A stretch of DNA of 64,000 nucleotides from GWE2-40-63 sp050179685 (GTDB lineage: Bacteria > Bacteroidota > Bacteroidia > Bacteroidales > SZUA-534), in the NCBI GenBank assembly GCA_050179685.1, contig JBFXEW010000011.1, positions 1 to 64,000 of the forward strand, given 5' to 3'. Shown here in pieces: positions 38,803-48,225 of the stretch; the stretch's first letter is position 1; every line of letters starts with the position of its first letter. The translations under genes were made by a program, and so were the position numbers. A model generated the notes under the pieces. That model worked only from the letters and a program-made list of their open reading frames with translations. It was not told the DNA's origin and searched no databases.

Positions 38803-40185
38803 TTACCGGTTCTTCTCAGCAGCTTCCATAAGCAAGCGCCACGAACTTTCTTTTTTATACGTTTCAAAATCGGTAAAGCCAAGCGTTTTGGCTTTATCAA
38901 AATTAGTACTCATGGCTTCGGCATCTTCCATTAACATAAAATAACGGGCCGCCATTAAATAAGCATCGGGATTTTCGGGATCAACCATCTGGTAAATCTG
39001 AATTTTTTTGTAAGCCTCATCCAGTTTGCCGTCGTCTAAATCGGTTTTGGTCAGCATGTAACTTGCCATGCTGATGTAATTTAATAAACGCTGACTTACC
39101 AGAGCAACCTCGACGTCTTCGTTTGTTATGGTTTTGCGGATGTTTTCAACTTCGGAGCGCCACCAATCCAAATCACGCTGTTCAATGGCCCGGATAAATT
39201 CAGTTCTTAAGCTGACTTCCTTTTTTATCAGGCGTTGTTTTTTATTAACGAGCATAATAAAATCGGGGTGGTTTTGTATGCGGATTTCCTGTTGGCGCAA
39301 TTCTTTAATGCTTTTTAAACCATAAAACCAGCGCGAAGCCTGACGTAGTGTTTGTTGTTGCGAAAAATAATCGCCACGTTTTTCCTGAGCCATAATGCTG
39401 TCTTGCATGCGGTCCCACAGTTTATTAAGCCAGGCGTCGTTTTTTGCTGTTTTTTCGGTTTTCATCGAATAGATTTCGAATCCGGTAAATGCGGATTCAA
39501 AACTGGCCAGAGGCGGCCATTCGTGTCCCCCGTTAAAAACTACCGAGGTGTAATCGTAGCCTTTTTGATCGAATACCGAAAAGGTTTGGTACGATTCCAA
39601 ATAGTTAAAATCTTTATCTCCAACAATCCCGGCATAATAATACGTGGGTTCGTGATTCGACATCAGGGGCAAACTTGCGCCGCAGGCTGCTACTCCTATA
39701 ATTTCGCGATATTGTTGGGCAAAAAGAATGGCTAATTTGGCACCACCCGAAAAACCGGTTGTAAACATCCGATTCTCGTCGATTAAAAAACGTGTACGCA
39801 CTTCACCCATTAAAGCTTCGAATAAGGCAGAAGTATAAGAAGCGGGTAAGCTGTTTTTAATAAGGTTACTGCCAACCAGAATATATCCAAATTTGTTGGC
39901 TAAATCTTTATAAAGATCTAAAGGTTGTGTTCCATTGCCTTTTGGGTCAATAAAAAACACCACAGGTAATGCCTCTTTGCCATTATAATTGGCGGGCAGA
40001 TAAAACGAATAATTTACCAGACTGTCGTTGTCGGATGTCTGGTTGGTGTAAAGATTTTCAACCTGAATTAACACCCCGGTTTTATCTTTTACTTCGGGTG
40101 TATTTGTTTTGCATGAAAACAAACCGACTGCTATAAAAAAGCCGGTTACAAAAATCTTCCAGGATTTTAATTTGTGCTGCATCAT
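38803..40185 (-). CDS. Alpha/beta-hydrolase lipoprotein with C-terminal helical repeats
   Basis: A 460-residue lipoprotein started at the first of two adjacent ATGs at 40185 and 40182 (MMQHKLKSWKIFVTG); lipobox AVGLFSCKTN. The first half is an esterase-like alpha/beta hydrolase (YSFYLPANYNGKEALPVVFFIDPKGNG) with nucleophile Ser in TGFSGGAKLA and catalytic His in FNGGHEWP. The second half, from about residue 250, is helical and ends in TPR-like repeats (PENPDAYLMAARYFMLMEDAEAM). It resembles polyhydroxybutyrate depolymerase-like or acetylxylan esterases; the substrate is unknown. It follows dgt by 49 bases on the same strand. Confidence 0.75.
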   Translation of the reverse strand: MMQHKLKSWKIFVTGFFIAVGLFSCKTNTPEVKDKTGVLIQVENLYTNQTSDNDSLVNYSFYLPANYNGKEALPVVFFIDPKGNGTQPLDLYKDLANKFGYILVGSNLIKNSLPASYTSALFEALMGEVRTRFLIDENRMFTTGFSGGAKLAILFAQQYREIIGVAACGASLPLMSNHEPTYYYAGIVGDKDFNYLESYQTFSVFDQKGYDYTSVVFNGGHEWPPLASFESAFTGFEIYSMKTEKTAKNDAWLNKLWDRMQDSIMAQEKRGDYFSQQQTLRQASRWFYGLKSIKELRQQEIRIQNHPDFIMLVNKKQRLIKKEVSLRTEFIRAIEQRDLDWWRSEVENIRKTITNEDVEVALVSQRLLNYISMASYMLTKTDLDDGKLDEAYKKIQIYQMVDPENPDAYLMAARYFMLMEDAEAMSTNFDKAKTLGFTDFETYKKESSWRLLMEAAEKNR

Positions 40186-40234
40186 AAATATTTTTAAATT
40201 TTGGTTGCGGTTGTTTTTAATTGGCTTTTTTGAT

Positions 40235-41560
40235 TTAAATGCCAATTCCTTTTATCAATTTATACAAATCCAGTACGTACAAATCGGTCATACCCGAAAT
40301 AAAATCGAGTACCGACCTGGCTTTTTCATAGTCGCATTGGTGTTCTTCATGGTATTGAACCGGCAACAAAGAAAGCAATTTTTTTGAATAGTCGTCGCTA
40401 TTATGAAACATAGCATGAGTAAACTCTTTGAGTAGAGTGTTAATTACGTTGTAACCGGTAATTTCAATTTCAATAACCGACCGGTGGCTGTATATCTTTT
40501 TCCAGGCCACTTCTTTACAGGTTTCCATCGCCAGCTTTTCGGTACCACTTAAATAATCGACCAGAGAACCCGAGAACACTCCTTTTAGTATGGTTTTTTC
40601 GTTTTCCAGAAAAATTTGAGCGACCGTGTTTACCAAATGATTAATAACTGAGGCTCTTAGAAAAGCAATCTGTTCATTTTTATCGCTTACCTGCTGATAG
40701 ATTTGATCTTTTTTCTTCCAAAAAGAGGCTTGTTTTTCCTTGTCGAAAAAAGCGGTTAGCAAATTGCTTGTTTCGTTGGTAGAAAGGATGCCTAATTTAT
40801 GAGCATCTTCCAAATCCATTATTTGATACGAAATATCGTCGGCTGCTTCAACCAGATATACTAATGGATGGCGGGCATAAACCGGTTTTGTTTCTGATAG
40901 CTTTAAAAGGCCGGTTTGTTTAACAATCGACAAAAAGGTTTCGGTTTCGGAATCAAAATAGCCGTATTTGTTTTTGCGCGTCCGGTGTAAGGCGTTAAAC
41001 GGATATTTTAACATGCTGGCTAATGTGGCATAGGTAAGCACATAACCACCGGCACGACGACCGTTAAACTTATGAGTTAAAAGTCGCAGGGCGTTAGCGT
41101 TTCCTTCAAAGTTTGTGAGGTCGGCCCATTGTTGTTCATTTACCCGGGTTTTTAAGAATATGCCCTGACCCGAAACAAAAAATTCGGAAATGGCTTTCTC
41201 CCCGGCGTGCCCAAAGGGAGGGTTTCCTAAATCGTGAGCCAAACTTGCGGTTGCCACAATTGAGCCAATTTCATGAATAAAGGGATTGAGTTCGTGGTGT
41301 TTTGCCAGCGACGCGGCAATATTGCTACCCAACGAGCGGCCTACACTGGCCACTTCGAGACTGTGAGTTAGTCGGTTGTGAACAAAAACACTTCCGGGCA
41401 AAGGAAAAACCTGGGTTTTATTCTGTAAACGCCGAAAAGGCGATGAAAAGATCAGGCGATCGTAATCGCGTTGAAACTCAGAGCGCAAAAGATTGAGTTC
41501 CAAATTTGGAAGCTCCTCTTTCCCAAACCGCATGGGAGTTAATAATTTGTCCCATTGCAT
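40235..41560 (-). CDS. dgt: dGTP triphosphohydrolase-like HD protein
   Basis: A 441-residue HD-domain enzyme that hydrolyses dGTP to deoxyguanosine and tripolyphosphate. The HD metal residues appear in HNRLTHSLEVASVGR and ASLAHDLGNPPFGHAGE. SPFRRLQNKTQVFPLP is the usual N-terminal signature. I chose the ATG at 41560 (MQWDKLLTP); the frame can be extended to a TTG at 41587, with a less conserved N-terminus. Length fits the type 1 or Bacteroidota type. It follows lspA at 31 bases and is probably cotranscribed with it. Confidence 0.9.
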   Translation of the reverse strand: MQWDKLLTPMRFGKEELPNLELNLLRSEFQRDYDRLIFSSPFRRLQNKTQVFPLPGSVFVHNRLTHSLEVASVGRSLGSNIAASLAKHHELNPFIHEIGSIVATASLAHDLGNPPFGHAGEKAISEFFVSGQGIFLKTRVNEQQWADLTNFEGNANALRLLTHKFNGRRAGGYVLTYATLASMLKYPFNALHRTRKNKYGYFDSETETFLSIVKQTGLLKLSETKPVYARHPLVYLVEAADDISYQIMDLEDAHKLGILSTNETSNLLTAFFDKEKQASFWKKKDQIYQQVSDKNEQIAFLRASVINHLVNTVAQIFLENEKTILKGVFSGSLVDYLSGTEKLAMETCKEVAWKKIYSHRSVIEIEITGYNVINTLLKEFTHAMFHNSDDYSKKLLSLLPVQYHEEHQCDYEKARSVLDFISGMTDLYVLDLYKLIKGIGI

Positions 41561-41591
41561 GCCTTGTTTTGTGTTGCTCAAAGCCAAAAAA

Positions 41592-42200
41592 TTATAATTC
41601 TTTTTGTAGTACTTTTCTATAGAAAAACAGAATTAACATCATACCCACCGAAATGGCTGAATCGGCAATATTAAAAACCGGACGGAAAAATATAAATGAT
41701 TCTGTTGGTTTTATGGGAGACCATGAAGGCCAGTGTCCTTCGATAATCGGAAAATAAAACATATCGACCACACGACCCTGCAGAAATCCTGCGTATCCGC
41801 CGCCTTCGGGCATAAACTGTGAGACCTGATAACTGCTGTGTTCAAAAATAAGCCCATAAAAAGCACTATCAACAATGTTACCTGTAGCTCCGGCAAGAAT
41901 CAACGCCACGGAGATTAGAAAACCAAGCGGAACTTCTTTTTTAATTAATCGGGCCAGGTAAATGCTTATAAAAGTGACCGCAACAATTCGGAAGATACTT
42001 AGAAAGTATTTTCCAATTTTTCCGGCAAACTCAAAACCAAAGGCCATTCCGTTGTTTTCAGTAAAATGTATGATAAACCAATCACCGGCTATCCGGTATT
42101 CCTGACCGAGCATCATATGGGTTTTTATCCAGAATTTCAGCACCTGATCGGCCAGCAAAACTAGAAAGATGATTAAAATTACGAGACGTCCCCTGGTCAT
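41592..42200 (-). CDS. lspA: Signal peptidase II (prolipoprotein signal peptidase)
   Basis: A 202-residue inner-membrane aspartic protease that removes lipoprotein signal peptides. Four membrane helices. Catalytic aspartates Asp146 in GRVVDMFYF and Asp180 in FNIADSAIS, with GATGNIVDSA and FTENNGMAFG as the other conserved boxes. About 35-40 residues longer than E. coli LspA, mainly in the loop between the third helix and the catalytic region, which is usual in Bacteroidota. It fits a genome full of lipoproteins; several are in this window. It lies downstream of the dksA-like gene beyond a terminator. Confidence 0.95.
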   Translation of the reverse strand: MTRGRLVILIIFLVLLADQVLKFWIKTHMMLGQEYRIAGDWFIIHFTENNGMAFGFEFAGKIGKYFLSIFRIVAVTFISIYLARLIKKEVPLGFLISVALILAGATGNIVDSAFYGLIFEHSSYQVSQFMPEGGGYAGFLQGRVVDMFYFPIIEGHWPSWSPIKPTESFIFFRPVFNIADSAISVGMMLILFFYRKVLQKEL

Positions 42201-42218
42201 AGATGTATCTTTTTTAAT

Positions 42219-42252
42219 GGAAAAAGAGGGAATCGATGAATTCCCTCTTTCA
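42219..42252 (-). terminator. Terminator between the dksA-like gene and lspA
   Basis: AAAGAGGGAAT (42223-42233) pairs with ATTCCCTCTTT (42240-42250) around a six-base loop. On the minus strand a T-tract follows. It may limit read-through from the dksA-like gene into lspA. Confidence 0.8.
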
Positions 42253-42271
42253 AAACGTATGTTTTAACTAT

Positions 42272-42658
42272 TTATTTTTGATTGTTTTTGGCATCGATGC
42301 TTAAGGTAGCATGGGGCACCGCACGCAAGCGCTCTTTTGCTATCAGGTTTCCGGTTTCACGGCAAATTCCATAGGTTTTGTTTTCGATGCGAATAAGTGC
42401 AGCTTTTAAATGCTGAATAAACTTTTGTTGCCTTTGAGCCAGCTTTCCTGTTTCTTCGCGTGAAAGCACCATTGCGCCTTCTTCCAACACCTTAAAGGTA
42501 GGCGAGGTGTCAAGCGTATCGTTGCCATCGGAATGTGACAAAGCACTTTTCAGAATATCATAATCTTTTTGTGCTTTATCGAGCTTGTCAAGAATCAGTT
42601 GCTTGAATTCAGCAAGCTCCTCATCCGAATATCTGGTTTTTGTTTTCTCGTCTGCCAT
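42272..42658 (-). CDS. DksA/TraR-family protein with degenerate zinc site
   Basis: A 128-residue protein of the DksA/TraR C4-zinc-finger family. The N-terminal part is a coiled coil (LAEFKQLILDKLDKAQKDYD). The C-terminal finger has only one of the four cysteines: YGICRETGNLIAKERLRAVPH, where the second pair is lost and the fold is kept by other residues. This is the normal state for Bacteroidota members and resembles cysteine-less DksA2. DksA-like proteins bind RNA polymerase through the secondary channel and tune rRNA promoters with ppGpp. It lies 87 bases after ileS, on the same strand. Confidence 0.88.
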   Translation of the reverse strand: MADEKTKTRYSDEELAEFKQLILDKLDKAQKDYDILKSALSHSDGNDTLDTSPTFKVLEEGAMVLSREETGKLAQRQQKFIQHLKAALIRIENKTYGICRETGNLIAKERLRAVPHATLSIDAKNNQK

Positions 42659-42745
42659 AGCTCTAATTTTTAAGGAACCTAAAATAATAAAAAAAGAATA
42701 TCAAAACTCCCGTTGTGCGCTATTTTACCAATTAGTTATTAACAA

Positions 42746-45700
42746 TTAAACCTTTTCTATCAGGATATAGGTAGTCACATCGTCATCGAGTTCTACGAGT
42801 TTAGCTGTCTTTTGTTCCAGAACTGCGACCAATTCAATTGAAAGGGCCAGCGTTTGTGCTCCAATATAGTTTTTGTGCGCAGTAATTGCATTGTTAATTG
42901 CCTCGTGTTTAGCTATTTTGATGCTTATTTTATCGGTTACTTCAAAACCGCTTTCTTTTCTGATGTTTTGAATCCGGTTAATGAATTCACGGGCAATTCC
43001 TTCGTTTCGCAACTCATCAGTAACAGTAATATCGAGCGCTACAGTTAATGTTCCCTCGTTAGCGACCAGCCAACCGGGAATATCTTCCGACAAAATCTCA
43101 ACATCTTCGTTGCTAATAAGCACTTTTTGTCCGTCAAGCTCAAATTCAAATTGGTTTTCGCGTTCCAGTTTACTAATGTCGGCCTGTTGCATTTGACCAA
43201 TTACAGCAGCAATCTGCTTCATGATTTTACCGTATTTTGGGCCCAGCGTTTTAAAATTGGGTTTTATCTTTTTAACCAAAATTCCCGAAGTATCATCCAG
43301 GTATTCAATTTCTTTGATGTTTACTTCGCTAAGTATAATATCTTTTACGGCATCAATCTGAAGTGCGGTTTTGTTGTTTAAAACCGGGACCATAATTTTG
43401 TTTAGGGGTTGACGCACCTTAAGATTTACCTTTCGGCGTAAGCCAAGCACCATCGACGAAATGCGTTGCGCCATATTCATGCGTTCTTCCAAATCTTTAT
43501 CAACGGCCTGTTTGTTTTCTATGGGGAAGGAGGTTAAATGAACCGATATTCCCTCGTTTCGTCCGGTAGCTGCACTTAAATCTTTGAATAAACGGTCGGT
43601 ATAAAAAGGTGCAATGGGAGCAGCCAGAACAGCCACGGTTTCCAGACAGGTGTAGAGTGTTTGGTAAGCGGCAATTTTATCGTTGTTGTATTCGCCACCC
43701 CAAAAACGCTTCCGGTTCAAACGTACGTACCAATTGCTCAGGTTGTCTATCACAAAGTTTTGAATAGCACGTCCTGCGCGGGTTGGTTCGTAGTTTTCAT
43801 AGGCATCTTTTACCTCAATAATCAGCGAGTTCAATAGCGAAATTACCCAACGATCAATCTCGGGGCGTTCGTTCAATGGAATCTCAGCTTCCTGGTATTT
43901 GAAGCCATCGACATTGGCATATAAAGCAAAGAACCCATACGTATTGTACAGCGTTCCAAAGAATTTACGTTTTACTTCGTCAACGCCATCCATATCGAAT
44001 TTAAGGTTATCCCAGGGTTGTGCATTGGTAATCATGTACCAGCGCAAAGGATCGGAGCCGTGCTTTTCGATAGTTTCGAAAGGATCAACTGCATTACCCA
44101 GGCGCTTGCTCATTTTGTTTCCGTTTTTATCGAGCACTAATCCGTTGGAAATAATGTTTTTGAAAGCCACATTATCTGAAATCATGGTCGAAATGGCGTG
44201 CAAGGTAAAAAACCAGCCACGTGTTTGGTCAACGCCTTCGGCAATAAAATCGGCGGGATACAACTGGTTGAAATCTCCGGTGTGCTCAAAAGGCCAGTGC
44301 CATTGTGCATAAGGCATGGCTCCTGAATCGAACCAAACATCAATCAAGTCTTTTTCGCGGAACATTTTCTGACCACTTGCCGATACCAGCACAATATCAT
44401 CAACGTAAGGGCGGTGCAAATCTATTTTGTCGTAATTCTCTTTATTGAATTCGCCCACTTTAAAACCTGCGTATGGATTTTTGTCCATAAATCCGGCAGC
44501 AATGGCTTTTTCTATTTCGTTCATCAACTCTTCGGTTGAACCGATACATTTTTGCTCGCTGCCGTCTTCGCTCATCCAAATAGGAAGGGGTGTTCCCCAG
44601 TAGCGCGAGCGACTCAGGTTCCAATCTACCAGATTTTCGAGCCATTTTCCAAAACGCCCTTCTCCGGTACTTTTGGGTTTCCAGTTAATGGTTTTATTCA
44701 GTTCAATCATCCGGTCTTTTATTGCAGTGGTTTTAATAAACCAGCTATCGAGCGGATAGTAGAGTACGGGTTTATCGGTACGCCAGCAATGCGGATAATT
44801 GTGAACGTGTTTTTCTACTTTAAAGGCTTTGTTTTCTTTTTTAAGCATTACCGATAAATCCACATCAAGCGAAGCATCATCGTCGGTTAAGCTTTCGTCG
44901 TAAGCATTTTTCACAAAGCGTCCGGCGAATTCTGAATAGCTTTCAACATTGACATATTTGGCTACAAACTCGGCATCCAAATCTTCAATCTTGTAAAACT
45001 TTCCGGTTAAATCGACCATGGGGCGGCGGGTTCCTTCTTTGTCGATTAACAAAAGCGGAACAATGGCGGTGGTTTTTGCCACGCGGTCGTCGTCGGCACC
45101 AAAAGTAGGGGCAATGTGAACAATTCCGGTACCGTCTTCGGTGGTTACAAAATCGCCGGTTATCACGCGGAAAGCATCGCCCATGGGTTTAATCCAGGGA
45201 ATTAACTGCTCGTAGGTAATGCCTGCCAAATCGGCTCCTTTGTACTCGGCCACAAGCTTAAAAGGAATGTTTTTGTCTCCTGCGTTATAGCTTTCCAAAT
45301 CCAGCTCAGCATTTTTTGGATTGAAATAGCTGTTTACCAAATCTTTGGCTATAATTACCGAGATTGGCTCGCTGGTATATGGATTGTAAGTTTTAACTTT
45401 TACATAACGAATGTTCGGGCCAACAGCCAGTGCAGTATTCGATGGCAGGGTCCAGGGTGTGGTGGTCCAGGCCATGAAGGATAGTTTTTCATCCCCATCG
45501 AATAGCGACTCGCTTTTTTCATTGCGAACCACGGTAAACTGCACCGTTGCTGTGGTATCTTTTACATCTTTGTAACAACCTGGCTGGTTTAATTCGTGCG
45601 TTGAAAGACCGGTTCCTGCAGCAGGTGAATAGGGTTGAATGGTGTATCCTTTATAAAGCAGTCCTTTGTCGTAAAGCTTTTTAAGCAGGTTCCACAACGA

Positions 45701-46177
45701 CTCAATGTAGCGATTGTCGTAAGTTATATACGGATCGTCCATATTTACCCAATAGCCCATTTTGCGGGTTAAATCTTCCCACAAGTCGGTGTATTTCATA
45801 ACTTCCTTGCGGCAGGCATCGTTGTATTCGGCCACCGTAATGGTTTTACCGATGGCTTCTTTGGTAATACCCAGCATTTTTTCAACGCCCAGTTCCACGG
45901 GTAAGCCGTGAGTGTCCCATCCGGCTTTGCGTTTTACCAGGTAACCCTGCAAGGTTTTGTAGCGGCAGAAAATATCTTTAATAGCTCTTGCCATCACGTG
46001 ATGAATTCCCGGCTGGCCGTTGGCCGATGGTGGCCCTTCGAAGAAAACAAAGGTTTCTTTTCCGGCGCGTGTGCTCATGCTTTTATGAAACGTGTCGTCG
46101 TCGGTCCATTCTTTCAACACCTCTTTATTAATCAGCGATAAGTCAAGCTGCTTGTATTCAGGAAATTTTCTGCTCAT
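42746..46177 (-). CDS. ileS: Isoleucine-tRNA ligase
   Basis: A 1143-residue class I synthetase that charges tRNA-Ile. The nucleotide-binding HIGH element appears in PSANGQPGIHHVMARAIKD and the KMSKS element as GNKMSKRLGNAV. The editing domain is present, including WTTTPWTLPSNTALAV. Its sequence (YSPAAGTGLSTHELNQPG, LHAISTMISDNVAFKNI) is the eukaryotic-like type 2 form. E. coli IleRS is about 940 residues and ends in a zinc finger; no such finger is visible here. Type 2 forms are often insensitive to mupirocin; that is inference for this one. A perfect promoter lies upstream. Confidence 0.96.
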   Translation of the reverse strand: MSRKFPEYKQLDLSLINKEVLKEWTDDDTFHKSMSTRAGKETFVFFEGPPSANGQPGIHHVMARAIKDIFCRYKTLQGYLVKRKAGWDTHGLPVELGVEKMLGITKEAIGKTITVAEYNDACRKEVMKYTDLWEDLTRKMGYWVNMDDPYITYDNRYIESLWNLLKKLYDKGLLYKGYTIQPYSPAAGTGLSTHELNQPGCYKDVKDTTATVQFTVVRNEKSESLFDGDEKLSFMAWTTTPWTLPSNTALAVGPNIRYVKVKTYNPYTSEPISVIIAKDLVNSYFNPKNAELDLESYNAGDKNIPFKLVAEYKGADLAGITYEQLIPWIKPMGDAFRVITGDFVTTEDGTGIVHIAPTFGADDDRVAKTTAIVPLLLIDKEGTRRPMVDLTGKFYKIEDLDAEFVAKYVNVESYSEFAGRFVKNAYDESLTDDDASLDVDLSVMLKKENKAFKVEKHVHNYPHCWRTDKPVLYYPLDSWFIKTTAIKDRMIELNKTINWKPKSTGEGRFGKWLENLVDWNLSRSRYWGTPLPIWMSEDGSEQKCIGSTEELMNEIEKAIAAGFMDKNPYAGFKVGEFNKENYDKIDLHRPYVDDIVLVSASGQKMFREKDLIDVWFDSGAMPYAQWHWPFEHTGDFNQLYPADFIAEGVDQTRGWFFTLHAISTMISDNVAFKNIISNGLVLDKNGNKMSKRLGNAVDPFETIEKHGSDPLRWYMITNAQPWDNLKFDMDGVDEVKRKFFGTLYNTYGFFALYANVDGFKYQEAEIPLNERPEIDRWVISLLNSLIIEVKDAYENYEPTRAGRAIQNFVIDNLSNWYVRLNRKRFWGGEYNNDKIAAYQTLYTCLETVAVLAAPIAPFYTDRLFKDLSAATGRNEGISVHLTSFPIENKQAVDKDLEERMNMAQRISSMVLGLRRKVNLKVRQPLNKIMVPVLNNKTALQIDAVKDIILSEVNIKEIEYLDDTSGILVKKIKPNFKTLGPKYGKIMKQIAAVIGQMQQADISKLERENQFEFELDGQKVLISNEDVEILSEDIPGWLVANEGTLTVALDITVTDELRNEGIAREFINRIQNIRKESGFEVTDKISIKIAKHEAINNAITAHKNYIGAQTLALSIELVAVLEQKTAKLVELDDDVTTYILIEKV

Positions 46178-46212
46178 TATGAATTAGTTATATCTGTATT
46201 TTTTAGAACCGA

Positions 46213-46243
46213 CAAATATAGCGTTTGCGAATTTAATTACAAA
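46213..46243 (-). promoter_or_regulatory. Promoter of ileS
   Basis: Minus strand: TTTG (46243-46240), exactly 19 bases, then TATATTTG (46220-46213). A perfect match to the Bacteroidota consensus; the start codon is 35 bases downstream of the -7 box. Confidence 0.8.
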
Positions 46244-46295
46244 ATTCAAACGACCGAAAACAACACACAGAAGTCTTTTGAAAATGAAAGGGTTA

Positions 46296-46336
46296 AAAAA
46301 AAGAGACGCCTGTTTTATTCAAGCATCTCTTTTTGA
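46296..46336 (-). terminator. Terminator after the 46355-47890 lipoprotein gene
   Basis: On the minus strand AAAAAGAGATGC pairs with GCGTCTCTTTTT with one mismatch around a loop of about 14, followed by a run of T. It ends the lipoprotein gene before ileS. Confidence 0.8.
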
Positions 46337-46354
46337 AGTTATGCGGTGTTTGAT

Positions 46355-47890
46355 TTACCAATATATTCCATTTACCATAAGACCTCCGCCTTCGATGGTA
46401 ACACTCCCGGAACCATTAAACTTTATGGGCAAATCAAAATCTAAATCAGACCCGGTTGAATTTAATTCTATAAGATTTGAATTCATACCATAATTCCAGT
46501 TTATTATTTTCGATTCATCGACCATAAACGAGGAATCTTGCCAGAACGAGAAGGATAGATTTACATCATATGTTTTATCGGCCGGTAAATGAATGGCAAT
46601 ACTGTAGGTTTCTGCCGTGTCCATTTTTACACTATCGGTGATGTAAAGAATATTTAAGCCATACTGGCCATATTCAGGCACATCAAACCCGGATCCATTT
46701 CCACACGATAATGTTTTTATAAAAGCAGGTTCTGTTGCTTCGTTTTCATACACTTCAATTGATGCAGGAGCAAATGCCTCACTTTGAGTGGAGTACAACT
46801 TAAAATCAACCAGGCCAGAGCGATTGGTTGTAAATAAACTTTTATTCATTAAGCCCTCCATGCCTAAGTTTTCAAAATCCCACCCGGAATTTTCCGGTTG
46901 CGGATAAGTAGCGCCCATTTTTAAGCTATACAGGATTACTTTTATAGAAAAACCTTCAGGTACTTCAGCAGCCATCGAAAAAAATCCGCTGCAAAATTCT
47001 GTGTTTTCTTCATTTAAGATGTTGGGTCCAAAATTTCCGTTTACGGGGTATTCAATTTTTTCGGTAGGAGTATAACCGGAATTCGTTATAAAATTCAACA
47101 CGTGCTTTTCAAAATTTGCAACCACTACCGATATTCCCAGGGTTTCGTAACGGGCTTCGAGGTTGTTACGGATAGCTTCCAAATCAAGCTTAAGTGCGGT
47201 GTTAATTAGTTGAGATTTTAAAGTTTCACTATCGAGTGTTCCGTCCTGGCGAATGTCGGTGCTTATATTTGCCAGCAATTCAGAAAGTTCGGCTACACTT
47301 AAATAACCCTGTAGGATTACAGAAACAGCTATTAAAGCCGCATTCTTATCACCGGGTTGCGAAATGTCAAGCAATTCAGAGGAGCCTAAACTGTCGATTG
47401 AGATTGAAAAAATGGCTAAAATTTCTTGTAGAGCCTGTGTTTTTGCTTCTTCGAAGCCGAGCCCCTGTTCAACTAAATACTGCACCCTGTTTTTTTCGAG
47501 TGTTGAAAGAACATTGACATTAAGCGACGAATAGTCGGTAAGGTCAGATAGGGCATACAAAATTAACGGAGCCGCTGAATTTTCGTTTTTTACTTCGTTA
47601 AAATAGAATCCATCGGCCTTTAATTCAACATATTTTGACTTAAAAGCAACGCTGCGCAACTCAAAAGTTCCCTTGTTGTCGAGAATTTGTGCTGAATAAC
47701 TTTTTCCGGTTTGGGTTAAATTGGTTTTTAACTCATGGATGGTAATGGAAGTTCCATTTAAAAAAGGCCCTTTCTGAACATAACCATTTAAATCTTTTTC
47801 AACGATTTGTTCTTCCACGGGGTCGGGGTTTGTTTCACAAGAAAGCAGAAACACTCCCAACAAAATGAAAACAAAAGCGGATTTAAGCAT
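46355..47890 (-). CDS. Lipoprotein of unknown function with N-terminal carboxypeptidase-regulatory-like domain
   Basis: A 511-residue lipoprotein with lipobox VFLLSCETNPDP (Cys18). Residues about 33-120 begin DLNGYVQKGPFLNGTSITIHEL and continue ARGTFEL-like beta strands, the start of a prealbumin-like module seen in many Bacteroidota and delta-proteobacterial lipoproteins. Residues about 130-260 are helical (NVNVLSTLEKNRVQYLVEQGLGFEEAK). The last 220 residues are beta-rich, with a Gly-rich end (FNGSGSVTIEGGGLM). I do not recognise a catalytic site. It stands alone between tRNA-Val and ileS, with a terminator after it. Confidence 0.7.
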   Translation of the reverse strand: MLKSAFVFILLGVFLLSCETNPDPVEEQIVEKDLNGYVQKGPFLNGTSITIHELKTNLTQTGKSYSAQILDNKGTFELRSVAFKSKYVELKADGFYFNEVKNENSAAPLILYALSDLTDYSSLNVNVLSTLEKNRVQYLVEQGLGFEEAKTQALQEILAIFSISIDSLGSSELLDISQPGDKNAALIAVSVILQGYLSVAELSELLANISTDIRQDGTLDSETLKSQLINTALKLDLEAIRNNLEARYETLGISVVVANFEKHVLNFITNSGYTPTEKIEYPVNGNFGPNILNEENTEFCSGFFSMAAEVPEGFSIKVILYSLKMGATYPQPENSGWDFENLGMEGLMNKSLFTTNRSGLVDFKLYSTQSEAFAPASIEVYENEATEPAFIKTLSCGNGSGFDVPEYGQYGLNILYITDSVKMDTAETYSIAIHLPADKTYDVNLSFSFWQDSSFMVDESKIINWNYGMNSNLIELNSTGSDLDFDLPIKFNGSGSVTIEGGGLMVNGIYW

Positions 47891-47994
47891 AGGTATATGA
47901 TTAATGATTTAACATAGACTAACAAAGATAAAAGTTATTTATTAACACGTAACCAGAATGTTGCGACTATTTTTAAAGAAATGAGAAAAAAGTT

Positions 47995-48026
47995 ATTGTA
48001 CAGATTAAATTCAATAATTACCTTTG
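47995..48026 (+). promoter_or_regulatory. Promoter of tRNA-Val
   Basis: ATTG (47995-47998), 20 bases, then TACCTTTG (48019-48026) followed by C. The mature tRNA starts 7 bases later, so transcription may begin at or very near the tRNA 5' end. Confidence 0.6.
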
Positions 48027-48032
48027 CAGCAT

Positions 48033-48107
48033 GTTCCGCTAGCTCAGTTGGTTTAGAGCATTACCTTGACAGGGTAGGGGTCACTGGTTCGAATCCAGTG
48101 CGGAACA
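48033..48107 (+). tRNA. tRNA-Val, anticodon GAC
   Basis: A 75-base cloverleaf. Acceptor stem GTTCCGC/GCGGAAC with discriminator A; D-stem GCTC/GAGC; anticodon stem TTACC/GGTAG with one G-U closing pair and loop TTGACAG (anticodon GAC); variable loop GGGTC; T-stem ACTGG/CCAGT with loop TTCGAAT. No CCA is encoded. All stems checked by eye. Confidence 0.95.
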
Positions 48108-48202
48108 CGATAATTCCGCCAATTTAAATACCAGGAATACAATTAATAGCTTCATTTTTATTTTGCAAGAGATTTCAAAACAATGTATTTGTTTTGAAGT
48201 AT

Positions 48203-48210
48203 TACCTTTG
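48203..48210 (+). promoter_or_regulatory. Probable -7 box for thiL
   Basis: TACCTTTG, preceded by AT, so the ten bases ATTACCTTTG are identical to those before tRNA-Val. It lies 16 bases before the thiL ATG at 48226. No -33 TTTG at the usual distance. Confidence 0.5.
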
Positions 48211-48225
48211 TCAAAAAATTTAAGC

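Noticed and set aside
48108..48225. TPP riboswitch upstream of thiL
   Set aside because: No THI-box sequence is present; the leader after the -7 box is only about 10 bases.
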